Below are positions 32,127 through 41,489 of a DNA stretch of 64,000 nt, piece by piece (position 1 is the first letter of the stretch; each line of letters opens with the position of its first letter). Source of the DNA: Labilithrix sp. (lineage in GTDB: Bacteria > Myxococcota_A > Polyangia > Polyangiales > Polyangiaceae); the NCBI GenBank assembly GCA_019637195.1, contig JAHBWA010000011.1:44500-108499 (forward strand), given 5' to 3'. Both the position numbers and the translations under genes were made by a program. Below the pieces are notes generated by a model, which worked only from the letters and a program-made list of their open reading frames with translations, did no database searches and was not told the DNA's origin.

Positions 32127-32951
32127 ATGCAGCTCGCGCGCGCGCTCCGGCAGCTCGGCCGGAGCAGGCTCGTCCACTTCGTGGTCCTCGGCGCCGTGCT
32201 CTTCGCCGTCGCGCCGGCGGAGCAGGAGCCACGCGAGCTCACGATCGACGCCTCCCGCGTGGCGCTCGCCCTGAGGAGCGAGGAGGCGCGGACCGGTCGA
32301 GCGCTCGAGCGCGCCGAGAAGGAGGCCGCGATCGCGGCGCTCGTGGACGAAGAGATCCTGACGCGCGAAGCGCTTCGGCTCGGCGTCGGCGCAGGCGACC
32401 CGATCGTGCGCGCCCGCCTGAGCGAGGCGATGCGCGACGCGCTCGTCCGCACGCTCCCGGAGATCGACATCGCCGACGAGGAGGTCGCGGCGGAGATCGC
32501 GCGGCGCCTCGAGCGCGCGCCCGAGCGCGTGCGCCTCGGCGTTCGGTCCTTCCGCCGGGCCCCCGCCGTCGCGACGGGCGACGCCGTGCGCGCGACGCCC
32601 CGCGCCCAGGGGGACGAAGGCGACCGCCCGCCGATCCCCGACGGCGCGTGGTGGACCGAAGACGCGCTCGCGCGCGCGGTCGGCCGCGCCGTGGCCGACG
32701 CGGCGATGCGCACCGAGATCGGACGCCCGAGCGAGCCGACCGTCTCGGCGTGGGGCACCTGGATCGTCGTGCCGCTCGAGCGCCGGCTCCCCGCCGCGCG
32801 CGAGGTGCGCGCCGAAGCCTACGCGGCGCTCCGCGCCCGAAAGCAGGCCGACGCGCTCGCGAGGCTCATCGAGCGGCGGCGCCGCGAGTACCAAATCGAC
32901 GTGCGGTCGCCCGAGGGTGAGGCCCCGCTTCTGTCGCGAGGCTCCGAGTGA
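32127..32951 (+). CDS. peptidyl-prolyl isomerase-like (SurA-N type) membrane protein
   Basis: A 274-residue protein. N-terminal anchor LVHFVVLGAVLFAV, then a SurA-N-like helical domain (ITREALRLG-type: LVDEEILTREALRLGVGAGD, IVRARLSEAMRDALVRTLPE). The C-terminal half has a degenerate parvulin-like region (WWTEDALARAVGRAVADAAM, VSAWGTWIVVPLERRLPAAR), without a full PpiC active site that I can see. The family pairs with HupE/UreJ genes in many bacteria and starts with the same short anchor; it may be a chaperone for the next protein or a porin. The GTG of the HupE gene overlaps its stop by four bases, so the two proteins are made together. Confidence 0.75.
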   Translation: MQLARALRQLGRSRLVHFVVLGAVLFAVAPAEQEPRELTIDASRVALALRSEEARTGRALERAEKEAAIAALVDEEILTREALRLGVGAGDPIVRARLSEAMRDALVRTLPEIDIADEEVAAEIARRLERAPERVRLGVRSFRRAPAVATGDAVRATPRAQGDEGDRPPIPDGAWWTEDALARAVGRAVADAAMRTEIGRPSEPTVSAWGTWIVVPLERRLPAAREVRAEAYAALRARKQADALARLIERRRREYQIDVRSPEGEAPLLSRGSE

Positions 32952-33982
32952 AACCGGCGGCAGGCGCCTTCGCACCTCGGGAGGCGTCGCGCGCGCGGCG
33001 GCGATCGCGCGCGTGGTGGGCGGCGCGGCTCGCGACGCTCGCGGTCCTCCTCTGCTTCACGCGGGAGGCCGGCGCGCACGGCGCTCGAACGGTGACGCTC
33101 ACGGTCGAGCTCGTCTCCGCGACCGAGGCTCGGCTCGTCGGCGACGCGCGGCTCCGACTCGCCGCTCCAGGCTGCGCGCTCGAGCCCGGTCCCGCGCCCG
33201 TCCGCGTGCTGCGCTGCCCGGGCGGGCTCGGCGGGCAGCCCCTCGAGGCGCTGGGGCTCGGTGAGTCCGTCGACCTCGTCCTCGTGCGCGTCGGCGCGCA
33301 ACACGGCTCGCTGCTCACGGCGCACGCACCCGTCATGCACCTCCCGGGCGCCGCGGGGGCGACGGCCGCGACCGCGATGCGCTTCGCGCGCCACGGCGTG
33401 GAGCACGTCCTCTCGGGGCTCGATCACGTCCTCTTCCTCGTCGCGCTCTTCTGGCAGGCGCGCCGCGCCGCCGGGAGCTCGCTCCGGGCCGTCGCCGCCG
33501 AGCTGCTGCGCACGTCGACGGCCTTCACGCTCGCCCACAGCCTGACCCTCGCCACGACCGTGCTCGGCTGGCTGTGCGTGACCGGCTACGTGAGCGAAGC
33601 GCTCATCGCGGCGAGCCTCGTCCTCGTCGCGCTCGACGTCCCCGACGACGCGCCTCCGCGCTCCGCGCGCCGCGGGCGCCTCGGCCGGTGCGCGCTCGCC
33701 GCGGCGTTCGGGCTCGTGCACGGCCTCGGCTTCGCCGGCGCCCTCGACGCCGTCGAGCTCACCCGCGGAGCGCTCGCGCTGGCGCTCCTCTCGTTCAACG
33801 CGGGCGTCGAGCTGGCCCAGGCGCTCGCCTTCAGCGGCTGCGTCCTCGTCGCGCTCTTCGTCTCGCGCTCGGCCTCCGGCCCGACGCGCGAGGCACACGC
33901 CCGCCTCGTCTCTGCGTACGTCGTCGGGATCGCCGGCGTCGCGCTCTTCCTCTCGCGCGTGAGCGCCCTTGTCCGAGGTTGA
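32948..33982 (+). CDS. HupE/UreJ-family membrane protein
   Basis: A 344-residue protein with an N-terminal signal (TLAVLLCFTREAGA) and a 100-residue extracytoplasmic beta-rich domain, then a six- or seven-segment membrane core. The family's His motifs are present: RHGVEHVLSGLDHVLFLVALF, TAFTLAHSLTLATTVLGW and FGLVHGLGFAGALD. HupE/UreJ proteins carry nickel or cobalt (HupE in hydrogenase, UreJ in urease clusters); this second HupE branch with a periplasmic domain has no tested substrate. No hydrogenase or urease gene is in view, so the metal cannot be inferred. The next gene, a porin, begins 7 bases after its stop. Confidence 0.88.
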   Translation: MKPAAGAFAPREASRARRRSRAWWAARLATLAVLLCFTREAGAHGARTVTLTVELVSATEARLVGDARLRLAAPGCALEPGPAPVRVLRCPGGLGGQPLEALGLGESVDLVLVRVGAQHGSLLTAHAPVMHLPGAAGATAATAMRFARHGVEHVLSGLDHVLFLVALFWQARRAAGSSLRAVAAELLRTSTAFTLAHSLTLATTVLGWLCVTGYVSEALIAASLVLVALDVPDDAPPRSARRGRLGRCALAAAFGLVHGLGFAGALDAVELTRGALALALLSFNAGVELAQALAFSGCVLVALFVSRSASGPTREAHARLVSAYVVGIAGVALFLSRVSALVRG

Positions 33983-33989
33983 CCCAAGT

Positions 33990-35243
33990 ATGATCCGCTC
34001 TTCGTCGCGCGTCCGCTTGCTCGCCGTCGCGATCTTCTCCATCCTCCTCGCTGGCTCGAGCGAGGCCCACGCGCAGAGCCGTGACGGCGAGGGCGCCCCC
34101 GACGCGAAGGCGGACGAGCCGCCGCCGAGCGATCGCGAGGCGGTGGTCCCCGACCTCATCCAGCCGTCTCCGCCGAAGCCCGGTCCGCGCCAGCCGCCGA
34201 CCACGAGCCCGTGGTCGCTCGTCGTCTACGGCTACCTCCGGGCCGGCTACGATCGCACGACGCCCGACGAGCGCTTCGAGTTCGTCGGACGCAACAATGG
34301 CTTCGTGCTCGACAGCGCGCGCGTCGGCGTCGAGGGCCGTAACCGCGACCACGGCGTGACCTTTCGCGTCTCGATGGAAGGCGCGTCCGACGTCCTCTCG
34401 GCCCCCAACACGCCGATGGGCTCGCTCTCCGTGCGCCTGCGCGACGCGTTCGTGCGCTGGGATCCGCTCTCCTGGCTCGGCGTTCAGGCCGGCCAGTACA
34501 AGGCGCCGTTCCAGGAAGAGGAGCTCCGCGGCACGCCGGACCTCATGTTCGCGTCGCGCGCCGTCGGCGTCGAGGGCGTGCCGCCCGCACGCGGCTTCCA
34601 GACGCCGGGGATCCAGCTCGATCGTCAGCTCGGCGTCATGCTCTCGCCCGCCGAGCCGATCGGCGGGGATCTCGCCATCGCGTACTACCTGATGGTCATG
34701 AACGGCAACGGCCCGAACCAGCTGCTCGACGACAACGGGCACTTCGGGCTCGTCGCCCGCTCCGAGATCGGCTGGCAGAAGCACGTCCGCCTCGGCGCCG
34801 CGCTCTTCCGCAACGATCGCACCGTCGGCGCGCCTCCGAACCTCTACGACGAGGAGGACCTCGGCCTCACCGGCGATCTCTCCGTCAAGGTCGCTGGGCT
34901 CGAGGTGTTCGGCGCCGTCACGCGCGCGCGCACGGTCTTCCCGACGGTCGGGGCGAGCGCGCGCGTCCAGCTCGCGTTCCAGGGGCAGGCCGCCTACCGC
35001 GTCGATCTCCCCTCGTTCTTCTTCGCGCCGGCGTACCGCTACGCGTACTTCCACCCGTGGCAGGAGGGCGGCGCCACCGAGGGGTTCGACTCGTTCCGCC
35101 TCGTCTACCACACGATCGGCCTACGGCTCGGGATGGCCGCGCTCCCGATCCAGGCGTGGCTCAACTACACGATCGCGACCGAGGCCGAGGGCCGTCAGCT
35201 CGACAACGATCGCGTCGAGCTGCTCGGGCAGGTGACGTTTTGA
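33990..35243 (+). CDS. outer-membrane porin, OprP/OprO-like
   Basis: A 417-residue protein. ATG 33990 is chosen over TTG 33969 because it starts a clean Sec signal (RVRLLAVAIFSILLAGSSEAHA). After a Pro/Asp-rich linker come repeated barrel strands: SLVVYGYLRAGYDRTTPDER, RVGVEGRNRDHGVTFRVSME, AFVRWDPLSWLGVQAGQYKAPF and others, closing with LNYTIATEAEGRQLDNDRVELLGQVTF, ending in Phe as barrel proteins do. The pattern fits the phosphate-selective porin family (O and P), though anion selectivity cannot be told from sequence. In the cassette it could bring substrate across the outer membrane for the HupE protein. Its stop overlaps the next start (TGATG). Confidence 0.83.
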   Translation: MIRSSSRVRLLAVAIFSILLAGSSEAHAQSRDGEGAPDAKADEPPPSDREAVVPDLIQPSPPKPGPRQPPTTSPWSLVVYGYLRAGYDRTTPDERFEFVGRNNGFVLDSARVGVEGRNRDHGVTFRVSMEGASDVLSAPNTPMGSLSVRLRDAFVRWDPLSWLGVQAGQYKAPFQEEELRGTPDLMFASRAVGVEGVPPARGFQTPGIQLDRQLGVMLSPAEPIGGDLAIAYYLMVMNGNGPNQLLDDNGHFGLVARSEIGWQKHVRLGAALFRNDRTVGAPPNLYDEEDLGLTGDLSVKVAGLEVFGAVTRARTVFPTVGASARVQLAFQGQAAYRVDLPSFFFAPAYRYAYFHPWQEGGATEGFDSFRLVYHTIGLRLGMAALPIQAWLNYTIATEAEGRQLDNDRVELLGQVTF

Positions 35244-38200
35244 TGCTCCGGCGTCTCGCGCTCACGCTCCCGCCGCTCGCCCTGGCCGCGGCGCTCGGCG
35301 CCTCGGGAGGCTGCGGCGCTCCCGACGGCGGCGCGTCCGCACGCGTGATCACGAGCCGGATCCAGCTGGTCGGGGGCGACCGCGCGCTCGGCGACGTCGG
35401 CGACTACCTGCTCGAGAACGACAAGCTGCGCATCGTCGTGCAGCAGCCGGGCTTCTCGCGCGGCTTCGGCGTCTACGGAGGCAGCTTGATCGACGCGGAT
35501 CTGCGCCGGCCGTTCGAGATCGGCACGAGCGGCGAGCCGAGCGGAAACGACCAGTTCGGCGAGCTCTTCCCCGCGTTCTTCGTGCAGGCGGTGAACGTCG
35601 ACCGCGTCTTCATCGAGAACGACGGCACGGACGGCAGACCCGCGCGCATCGCCGCCCAAGGCGAGGCCGGCGACTTCCTCGAGCTCGCGGCGATCCTGAA
35701 CCGGGCGGTCACCGGATCCAACATCGACTTCCAGTCGCTCACGAGCCAGCCGCGTCTCCGCTACACCACGGTGTACGAGGCAGAGCCCGGCAAGCGCTGG
35801 ATCAAGATCACGTTCCGGGTGCTGAACGTCTCGAGCCGCCCGCTGAAATTTCCGTCGGAGCTCGCGACGGAGCTGCTCGGGCTCGCGAGCCTCCCGACGG
35901 ACGGCTTCAAGATCCCGCTCGGCGACGTCGCCCTCTTCGGCGCGACGAGCTCCGTGTGGATCCCCGGCATCGGCTTCGACTCGCGCTTCGGCCTCGAGGA
36001 CTCTTACCAGCGGCCCGTCGACTTCCCCGCCTTCCCGGGCGTCGTCGCCGAGTGGGTCGCGTCGCGCGGCGACGGCACGAGCTACGGGCTCCTGGTCGGG
36101 CCGAGCCCGCGCAATTTCGTCCTCGCCCACCGAGCGACCTACGACGACGGCACCGCGCCGATCGACGAGACGAGCCTGCTCGTTCCGTTCAGCGCCAGCT
36201 CGTTCCTCGGCATCTTCCACGACACGGCGCCGCCGGAGCTCCTCCCTGGCGACGCCTTCGAGAGCGTGAAGTACTTCGTCCTCGGGTCGGGCGACGTCGG
36301 CTCGGTGCTCGACGGCATCCACGCGCTCCGCGGCGCGCGCACCGGCGAGCTCGGCGGGCAGGTATTCGACAGCACCACCGGCCAGCCCGCGGTCGGCACG
36401 AGCGTGCTCGTCTACCAGAAGCAGAAGAGCGCCGGTGGCTCACCGTACCGCATCTTCAGCCAGTACGACGTCCGCGAGCACGGCTCGTTCGGCGGCACCC
36501 TCGAGCCCGGCGTGTACGGCGTTCGCGTCCAGGGCCATGGCCGCCCGCTCACGCCCATCACCGACGTCGAGATCGAGGCGGGCAGGACCACGGCGCTCCG
36601 CCTCACGAGCGATCCGCCGGGGCGCGTCACCGTGCACGTCGTCGATCCGGAGGGCCACCCGCTGCCGGCGAAGGCGTCGGCGATCGGCGTCTACGCCGCG
36701 GCAGACGCCGGCAAGCTCACGCGCACGTTCCTCTTCGACCTGGCGTGCGGCGAGCCGTTCCGCTCGACCGACATGATCGACGACGATCCGGAGAAGGACG
36801 AGACGCGGCGCTTCATCGAGGCCGTCGCCTATACGGACGCGGGGACCGCGACGCTGGAGGTCCGACCGGGCACGTACCGGATCGTCAGCAGCCGCGGCCC
36901 CGAGTACGACCTCGCCTCGACCGACGTGGCGGTCGGGCCCGACGAGACGCGATCGGTCACCCACGTGCTCACGCGGGTCGTCGACACCGGCGGCTTCATC
37001 GCGGGCGACATGCACGTCCACAGCCGCAACAGCATCGACAGCTCGATGTCGCTCGACGAGCGCGTCCGCGCGCTCGCCGCGGAGGGCGTCGAGTGGGCCG
37101 TGTCGACGGACCACAACTACGTCACCGACTACCGCCCGTACGTCGCGCGCAACGACCTCTTCCAGTGGCTGTACCCGATGGTCGGCCTCGAGATGACGAC
37201 GCTCGAGTCCGGCCACTTCAACGGCTACCCGATGCGCTACGAGCGCGGGCCCGTCACCCACGGCGCCTTCGCCTGGGCGGGCCGGCCGCCGGACGAGATC
37301 TTCGCAGACCTCCGCGCGCTCGGGAGCCTCGGCCCGAGCCGCACGTTCATCCAGGTGAACCACCCGCGCGACGGCGTGCTCGGCTACTTCTCGCAATACC
37401 AGCGCGATCCGTACACCGCCGAAGAGACGCCGCCGACGCTCGTGCAGCAGATCATCGCGCCGAAGGGTCCGGCGTTCCGCCGCGCGGACGGCTCGTCCGC
37501 CTACTCGCTCGGCTACGACGGCATCGAGGTGGCAAACGGCAAGCTCTTCCACGAGATCCATCACTATCGGGTCCCGGGCGCGCTCCCGAGCGGAGAGCTG
37601 CCCGCGGAGGTCCCGGCAGCCGGCAAGATCGTGCGGGGCGCCAACGGTCAACCAGCGTTCCCGGGCGCGGTGGAGGACTGGTTCAACCTCCTCAACCTCG
37701 GTCACCGCTTCGTCGCCATCGGCACCGCCGACTCGCACTCGGGAAGCGACGAGGCGGGGCACTTCCGCACGATGGTGTTCGTCGGGGACGACCGGCCGAT
37801 CACGCTGACCGACGAGCGCATCATCGACGCGATGCGCGCGCGCCGCGTCGTCGCGACGAACGCGCCGCTGCTCGACTTCTGGATCGACGACCCCGTGCGC
37901 GGCGTGATGGGCCAGACGATCCGGAGCGACGCCGAGAAGGTCGAGGTGCACTTCAAGCTGACGGCCGCGCCTTGGGTGAGCGTCGCGCGCGTCAACGTCT
38001 GGAGAAACGGGACGATCGCCAAGGTCCTCGAGATCGATCCCGAGCGCGATCTCGCGACGAGCCCCGCGCTCGAGGTCTTCGAGGTCGAGCTGGCGCGGGA
38101 CGCCGCCGGGGCGCGCATCGACTCGTGGTTCGTGCTCGAGGCGATCGGCTACAAGAGCCTCTTCCCTGCGGTGAAGCCGCACGAGGTCCCGCCGGTGCTC

Positions 38201-38593
38201 CTCACGGAGGCCGTCGCGACGCTCGCGGGACCGCTCGGTCTGGGGAGCGACGAGCTCGGGGCGCTTCGGCCTCCCGAGTGGTTCCCGGTGACGGCGTTCG
38301 CGATCACGAACCCCGTCTGGGTCAAGACGACCGCCGGCCCGTTCCAACCGCCCGGCGTGGTGCCCGTCGAGGTGCTCGACCAGCCGGCGAACGATCCGAA
38401 GATGCAGGCCTTCGTCTACCCGCGCTCGACGATCCGGGCGCCGAAGATGCGCAAGCTGAGCGCGGTGAGCCGGGCCGTCGACCGCTTCGAGCCGCGCGGA
38501 AAGGTGCCGCTCTTCTACCCGCGCGCCGACAACCCGGAGGACGTGCGCAAGGCGTTATCCCGCTTCGGCCACATGGCAGGCCACGCCGAATGA
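35243..38593 (+). CDS. PHP-type (CehA/McbA) metallohydrolase, large
   Basis: A 1116-residue protein translated from an ATG overlapping the porin stop by one base. It starts with a signal segment ending in a Cys (GASGGC), so it is probably exported. Residues about 30-360 are beta-rich; 365-470 hold a CarboxypepD_reg-like fold (GGQVFDSTTGQPAVGTSVLVYQ) and a second similar one. From about 585 the PHP domain carries metal motifs: GDMHVHSRNSIDSSM, AVSTDHNYVTDYRP, a VNHPRDGVLGYF, IEVANGK, and GTADSHSGSDEAG. CehA/McbA enzymes split carbamate or phosphoester bonds; substrate here is unknown. The size is far greater than a bare PHP protein, so the N-terminal part likely binds the substrate or a surface. 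Confidence 0.82.
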   Translation: MLRRLALTLPPLALAAALGASGGCGAPDGGASARVITSRIQLVGGDRALGDVGDYLLENDKLRIVVQQPGFSRGFGVYGGSLIDADLRRPFEIGTSGEPSGNDQFGELFPAFFVQAVNVDRVFIENDGTDGRPARIAAQGEAGDFLELAAILNRAVTGSNIDFQSLTSQPRLRYTTVYEAEPGKRWIKITFRVLNVSSRPLKFPSELATELLGLASLPTDGFKIPLGDVALFGATSSVWIPGIGFDSRFGLEDSYQRPVDFPAFPGVVAEWVASRGDGTSYGLLVGPSPRNFVLAHRATYDDGTAPIDETSLLVPFSASSFLGIFHDTAPPELLPGDAFESVKYFVLGSGDVGSVLDGIHALRGARTGELGGQVFDSTTGQPAVGTSVLVYQKQKSAGGSPYRIFSQYDVREHGSFGGTLEPGVYGVRVQGHGRPLTPITDVEIEAGRTTALRLTSDPPGRVTVHVVDPEGHPLPAKASAIGVYAAADAGKLTRTFLFDLACGEPFRSTDMIDDDPEKDETRRFIEAVAYTDAGTATLEVRPGTYRIVSSRGPEYDLASTDVAVGPDETRSVTHVLTRVVDTGGFIAGDMHVHSRNSIDSSMSLDERVRALAAEGVEWAVSTDHNYVTDYRPYVARNDLFQWLYPMVGLEMTTLESGHFNGYPMRYERGPVTHGAFAWAGRPPDEIFADLRALGSLGPSRTFIQVNHPRDGVLGYFSQYQRDPYTAEETPPTLVQQIIAPKGPAFRRADGSSAYSLGYDGIEVANGKLFHEIHHYRVPGALPSGELPAEVPAAGKIVRGANGQPAFPGAVEDWFNLLNLGHRFVAIGTADSHSGSDEAGHFRTMVFVGDDRPITLTDERIIDAMRARRVVATNAPLLDFWIDDPVRGVMGQTIRSDAEKVEVHFKLTAAPWVSVARVNVWRNGTIAKVLEIDPERDLATSPALEVFEVELARDAAGARIDSWFVLEAIGYKSLFPAVKPHEVPPVLLTEAVATLAGPLGLGSDELGALRPPEWFPVTAFAITNPVWVKTTAGPFQPPGVVPVEVLDQPANDPKMQAFVYPRSTIRAPKMRKLSAVSRAVDRFEPRGKVPLFYPRADNPEDVRKALSRFGHMAGHAE

Positions 38594-38908
38594 GCGCGGG
38601 CGCCCGCAGCTCGGAAACATCTTGGCGACGAACGCAGCGCCGTTGACCCGTCGGCGCCCCGCGCGACGACGAGCAGTGCAGGCGGGCAGCTCGCGAGAGA
38701 CCGCGCGCCCTGGCTCGCGCGCCTCGGGTTCGCGCGAATCCGGTCCGCGGATCGCCTGCCCCTCACGTGTTTCGCCCTTGTCACCCGCGCCCCAGCGCGT
38801 CTCGCTAGTGTCCCCGGCGCCGGATCTTCGAGCCTCCGGCGCGGCAACGATGGATGCTGCAGGCGTCCCGGCGTCGTGAACCGACCGCCCCAGCCCCGAA
38901 AGAACAGG
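38594..38908. other. intergenic region
   Basis: 315 bases without a supported gene. It contains GC-rich short repeats (CGCGCGCCTCGGG-like), a possible -10 box TAGTGT (38806-38811) and TTGTCA (38778-38783) further upstream at a non-standard distance. Likely holds the promoter of the VWA gene. Confidence 0.5.
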
Positions 38909-40156
38909 ATGTCGATGGCCCCGACCCTTCGTATCGCGCTCGCGCTGCTCGTCGGCGCCGGAGCGTTCGCGTGCGCGCAGGCTCGGGACCGCGCGGGGTT
39001 CGACCTCGCGAACCTCGAAGAGCCGACCGGGGTAGGCGGTGACGCCGGCCAGACGCCCGGCTTCGGCTCGGACGACGACGCGGGCGCTCCCGACTCGGGC
39101 GACGCCTCGTTCCAGACCTGCGCCGCGACCGCGGTCGAGGCCGCGCGCGAGCGCCTGCCGGTGGACATCATCTGGATCGTCGACAACTCCGCGAGCATGC
39201 AACCCGCCGTCGCCGAGGTGCAGGCCGGCCTCAACGCCTTCGCGAGCCTCATCGCCGGCCAGGGCATCGACTACAAGGTCGTGATGCTGTCGAAGCGCGG
39301 CACGGTCCCCACCGCGAACCGCTACCCGATCTGCATCCCACCCCCGCTCGGCGGGGCGGACTGCGGCAACAGCGCGACGTTCTTCCACGCGTCGATGGAC
39401 GTGAAGAGCACGCAGCCGCTCGAGCAGTTCCTCGGGACGCTCGGCCAGACCCCCGGCTACACCGCCTCCGACGATCGCGGCAGCGAGCCTTGGGCGCAGG
39501 AGCTCCGCCCCGAAGCCACCAAGGCGATCGTCGTCGTCACCGACGACAACTCGCGCTTCACGGCCACGGACTTCGAGACGTTCCCCGGCGGGAAGAACCC
39601 CGCGAACAGCACGACGCTCCCGCCCGGCGTGCTCGACCCGAGTCGCGGAGACCAGTTCAAGGGCTACGTCTTCCACGGGATCTACGGGTGGGGCTCGGCC
39701 ACCGTGCCGAGCACGCGCTGCACGTACCCGAACAACACGCAGCCGCAGGCCGCCGGGCACGTCTACACCGACCTCGTGAACAAAACCGGCGGCGTCCGCG
39801 CCAAGATCTGCGACGGCAGCGTCGCCTGGGGGCCGTTCTTCGCCAGCGTCGCGCAGGCCGTCGTCACGACGACGCGCGTCCGCTGCGACCTCGCGATCCC
39901 GCCGGCCGACGGGGGCATCGTCGATCCCGAGACCGTGAACGTGCGCGTCTCCGACGGCACCAACGCGCCGGTCGTCGTCCCGCGCGTCGCGAGCGCCGCG
40001 GCCTGCGGGAGCGCGGCGGGCTGGTACTACGACGACCCGACGGCGCCGACGAAGGTCCTCTTGTGCAGCGCCTCCTGCGAGGACGCGCAGTCGAAGGGCG
40101 GCGACACGCCCCCGAAGATCGAGGTCCTGTTCGGCTGCCAGTCGGTCGTCAAGTAG
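38909..40156 (+). CDS. VWA-domain lipoprotein
   Basis: A 415-residue protein. ATG 38909 or 38915 gives a lipoprotein signal (LRIALALLVGAGAFAC); an in-frame GTG at 38876 would add an unlikely charged lead. After an acidic linker the von Willebrand A domain starts with LPVDIIWIVDNSASMQPAV, a D-x-S-x-S metal-ion motif, then KVVMLSKRG, AIVVVTDDNSRFTA and a Cys-rich end (VRCDLAIPP, CGSAAGWYYDD, CSASCEDAQ, LFGCQSVVK). It binds ligands or proteins through a divalent metal on the cell surface; such VWA lipoproteins are common in Polyangia. No partner gene is adjacent; the downstream gene begins 132 bases later with its own TAAGGT box. Confidence 0.82.
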   Translation: MSMAPTLRIALALLVGAGAFACAQARDRAGFDLANLEEPTGVGGDAGQTPGFGSDDDAGAPDSGDASFQTCAATAVEAARERLPVDIIWIVDNSASMQPAVAEVQAGLNAFASLIAGQGIDYKVVMLSKRGTVPTANRYPICIPPPLGGADCGNSATFFHASMDVKSTQPLEQFLGTLGQTPGYTASDDRGSEPWAQELRPEATKAIVVVTDDNSRFTATDFETFPGGKNPANSTTLPPGVLDPSRGDQFKGYVFHGIYGWGSATVPSTRCTYPNNTQPQAAGHVYTDLVNKTGGVRAKICDGSVAWGPFFASVAQAVVTTTRVRCDLAIPPADGGIVDPETVNVRVSDGTNAPVVVPRVASAAACGSAAGWYYDDPTAPTKVLLCSASCEDAQSKGGDTPPKIEVLFGCQSVVK

Positions 40157-40194
40157 GCCTCACGCGGGTCGCGCCGCGGGCAGCTCGGACGGAC

Positions 40195-40218
40195 GGTGGA
40201 GCTCCGGTCTCTTCCACC
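40195..40218. terminator. inverted repeat after VWA gene
   Basis: GGTGGA (40195-40200) and TCCACC (40213-40218) are 12 bases apart, about 40 bases after the stop. It may be a terminator stem or an operator of the next gene, whose TAAGGT box is at 40230. Confidence 0.35.
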
Positions 40219-40288
40219 TGACGACAGCGTAAGGTTCTCCCTGTCGCGATGGACATCCGGCACCGAAGCGTGCCACAGCGGGGCACCG

Positions 40289-41305
40289 ATGGCGCAGCAT
40301 CCTCCCCCGCCGATGTATCCGCCGACCAGCCAGCCTCCGCTGGCCTATCCGCCCCCGTCGATGCCCGCCCCGCCTCCTCCCGCGCCCTCGAAGGACGACG
40401 AGAAGAAGGGATGGATGAACTGGGAGCTGTTCATCGACAAGACGGTGGACTTCATTCTCATCTTCGTCGGCCTGTACGCCGCGACGGCGCTCCAGCGCTA
40501 CCAGGACGACCAGAAGGAGAAGGAGGAGTACGTGATGCTCCTCAACGACTTCAAGCACGAGCTCGAGGCGAACCGCGCGCAGCACGGCACGATCGAGCAG
40601 GATCTCGGCCCCGCCGATCAGCACGCCGCGGGCGTGGTCCTCGGCCCGATGGAAGCGACCTTCTCCCGCTTCATCAAGGATCTCGACGCGGACGAAGACC
40701 TCGTCCACTGCCTCCACCGCGACTTCGCGAAGGGCAAGGGCAAGGGCAAGGCGCCCGCGCTCGACCCGAAGTGCAAGGTGCTGTACGCCGCGTTCGAGAA
40801 GGAGGCCACCGAGCACGCGAGCGGCAAGAGCACGTCGTTCAAGTTCGAGCCCGCGACGCTCTCGCCCTTCTACCGTTACGAGGTCTGGCAGCTCTACCTC
40901 GCCAACAGCGCCAAGATCTTCCAGAACAAGGAGCTCGCCGTGAAGATCGGCGAGGCCTACAACAACATGCACGTCATCGAGAAGCAGGTCGCCGACATCG
41001 AGGCGACCTACAACGATGCGTTCATGCGGCAGGTCGGGCGCGCCGCGGCGACCGACGCCGAGCTCGCGGAGATCATCCACGACGAGGAGACCGACCACGA
41101 ACTGTCGGCTCAGGATCTCGCGCTCCTCCTGCACATCGCCGAAGCCATGAAGGAAGAGCGCTTCGGCACCCTCGAGGCCAAGAGCGTCCTCGAGCTCAAG
41201 GTCCGCCGCATGAAGCGCACGGTGCAGGAGACGAACAAGGAGATCGACGCCCTCGTCGCCCAGGTCGAGGCAGAGGCGAAGAAGGTCTCGAAGAAGAAGG
41301 ACTAG
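40289..41305 (+). CDS. membrane-anchored coiled-coil protein of unknown function
   Basis: A 338-residue protein. ATG 40289 (after a TAAGGT box at 40230-40235, leader about 50 bases) begins a Pro-rich lead (MAQHPPPPMYPPTSQPP), then MNWELFIDKTVDFILIFVGLYAATALQRY, a single membrane segment. The rest is helical and rich in Glu/Lys/Ala with heptad stretches: YVMLLNDFKHELEANRAQ, IEKQVADIEATYNDAFMRQ and LELKVRRMKRTVQETNKEID near the end, ending KKVSKKKD. No catalytic motif and no family recognised. The C-terminal coiled coil faces the cytoplasm if the membrane topology is positive-inside. It is followed by a strong hairpin terminator shared with the convergent RRM gene. Confidence 0.68.
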   Translation: MAQHPPPPMYPPTSQPPLAYPPPSMPAPPPPAPSKDDEKKGWMNWELFIDKTVDFILIFVGLYAATALQRYQDDQKEKEEYVMLLNDFKHELEANRAQHGTIEQDLGPADQHAAGVVLGPMEATFSRFIKDLDADEDLVHCLHRDFAKGKGKGKAPALDPKCKVLYAAFEKEATEHASGKSTSFKFEPATLSPFYRYEVWQLYLANSAKIFQNKELAVKIGEAYNNMHVIEKQVADIEATYNDAFMRQVGRAAATDAELAEIIHDEETDHELSAQDLALLLHIAEAMKEERFGTLEAKSVLELKVRRMKRTVQETNKEIDALVAQVEAEAKKVSKKKD

Positions 41306-41423
41306 CGGGTCGCGCGCCGCCCGTCGTCCGCGCGAGCGCTGGCGCGACCCGTCGGCGCGACCGCGGCGAGCCGCGGGGGCGATGCGCGGCTCGAACGAGG
41401 CTCGACGTAGAGCCCGAACGAGA

Positions 41424-41457
41424 GAAGGGGCAGCGGCCGGGTCGGCGCTGCCCCTTC
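41424..41457. terminator. 12-base-pair bidirectional terminator
   Basis: GAAGGGGCAGCG (41424-41435) pairs perfectly with CGCTGCCCCTTC (41446-41457) around a 10-base loop. It lies 32 bases past the stop of the leftward RRM gene and 118 past the rightward gene; TTC-rich bases follow on both sides. Confidence 0.75.
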
Positions 41458-41489
41458 TTCATCGATGCTCGCGTGGGGCGAGCGTCGCC

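Noticed and set aside
38622..38879. A short plus-strand frame between the PHP and VWA genes
   Set aside because: Ser/Arg/Ala-rich with no motif, no ribosome site and GC-repeat composition; treated as intergenic.
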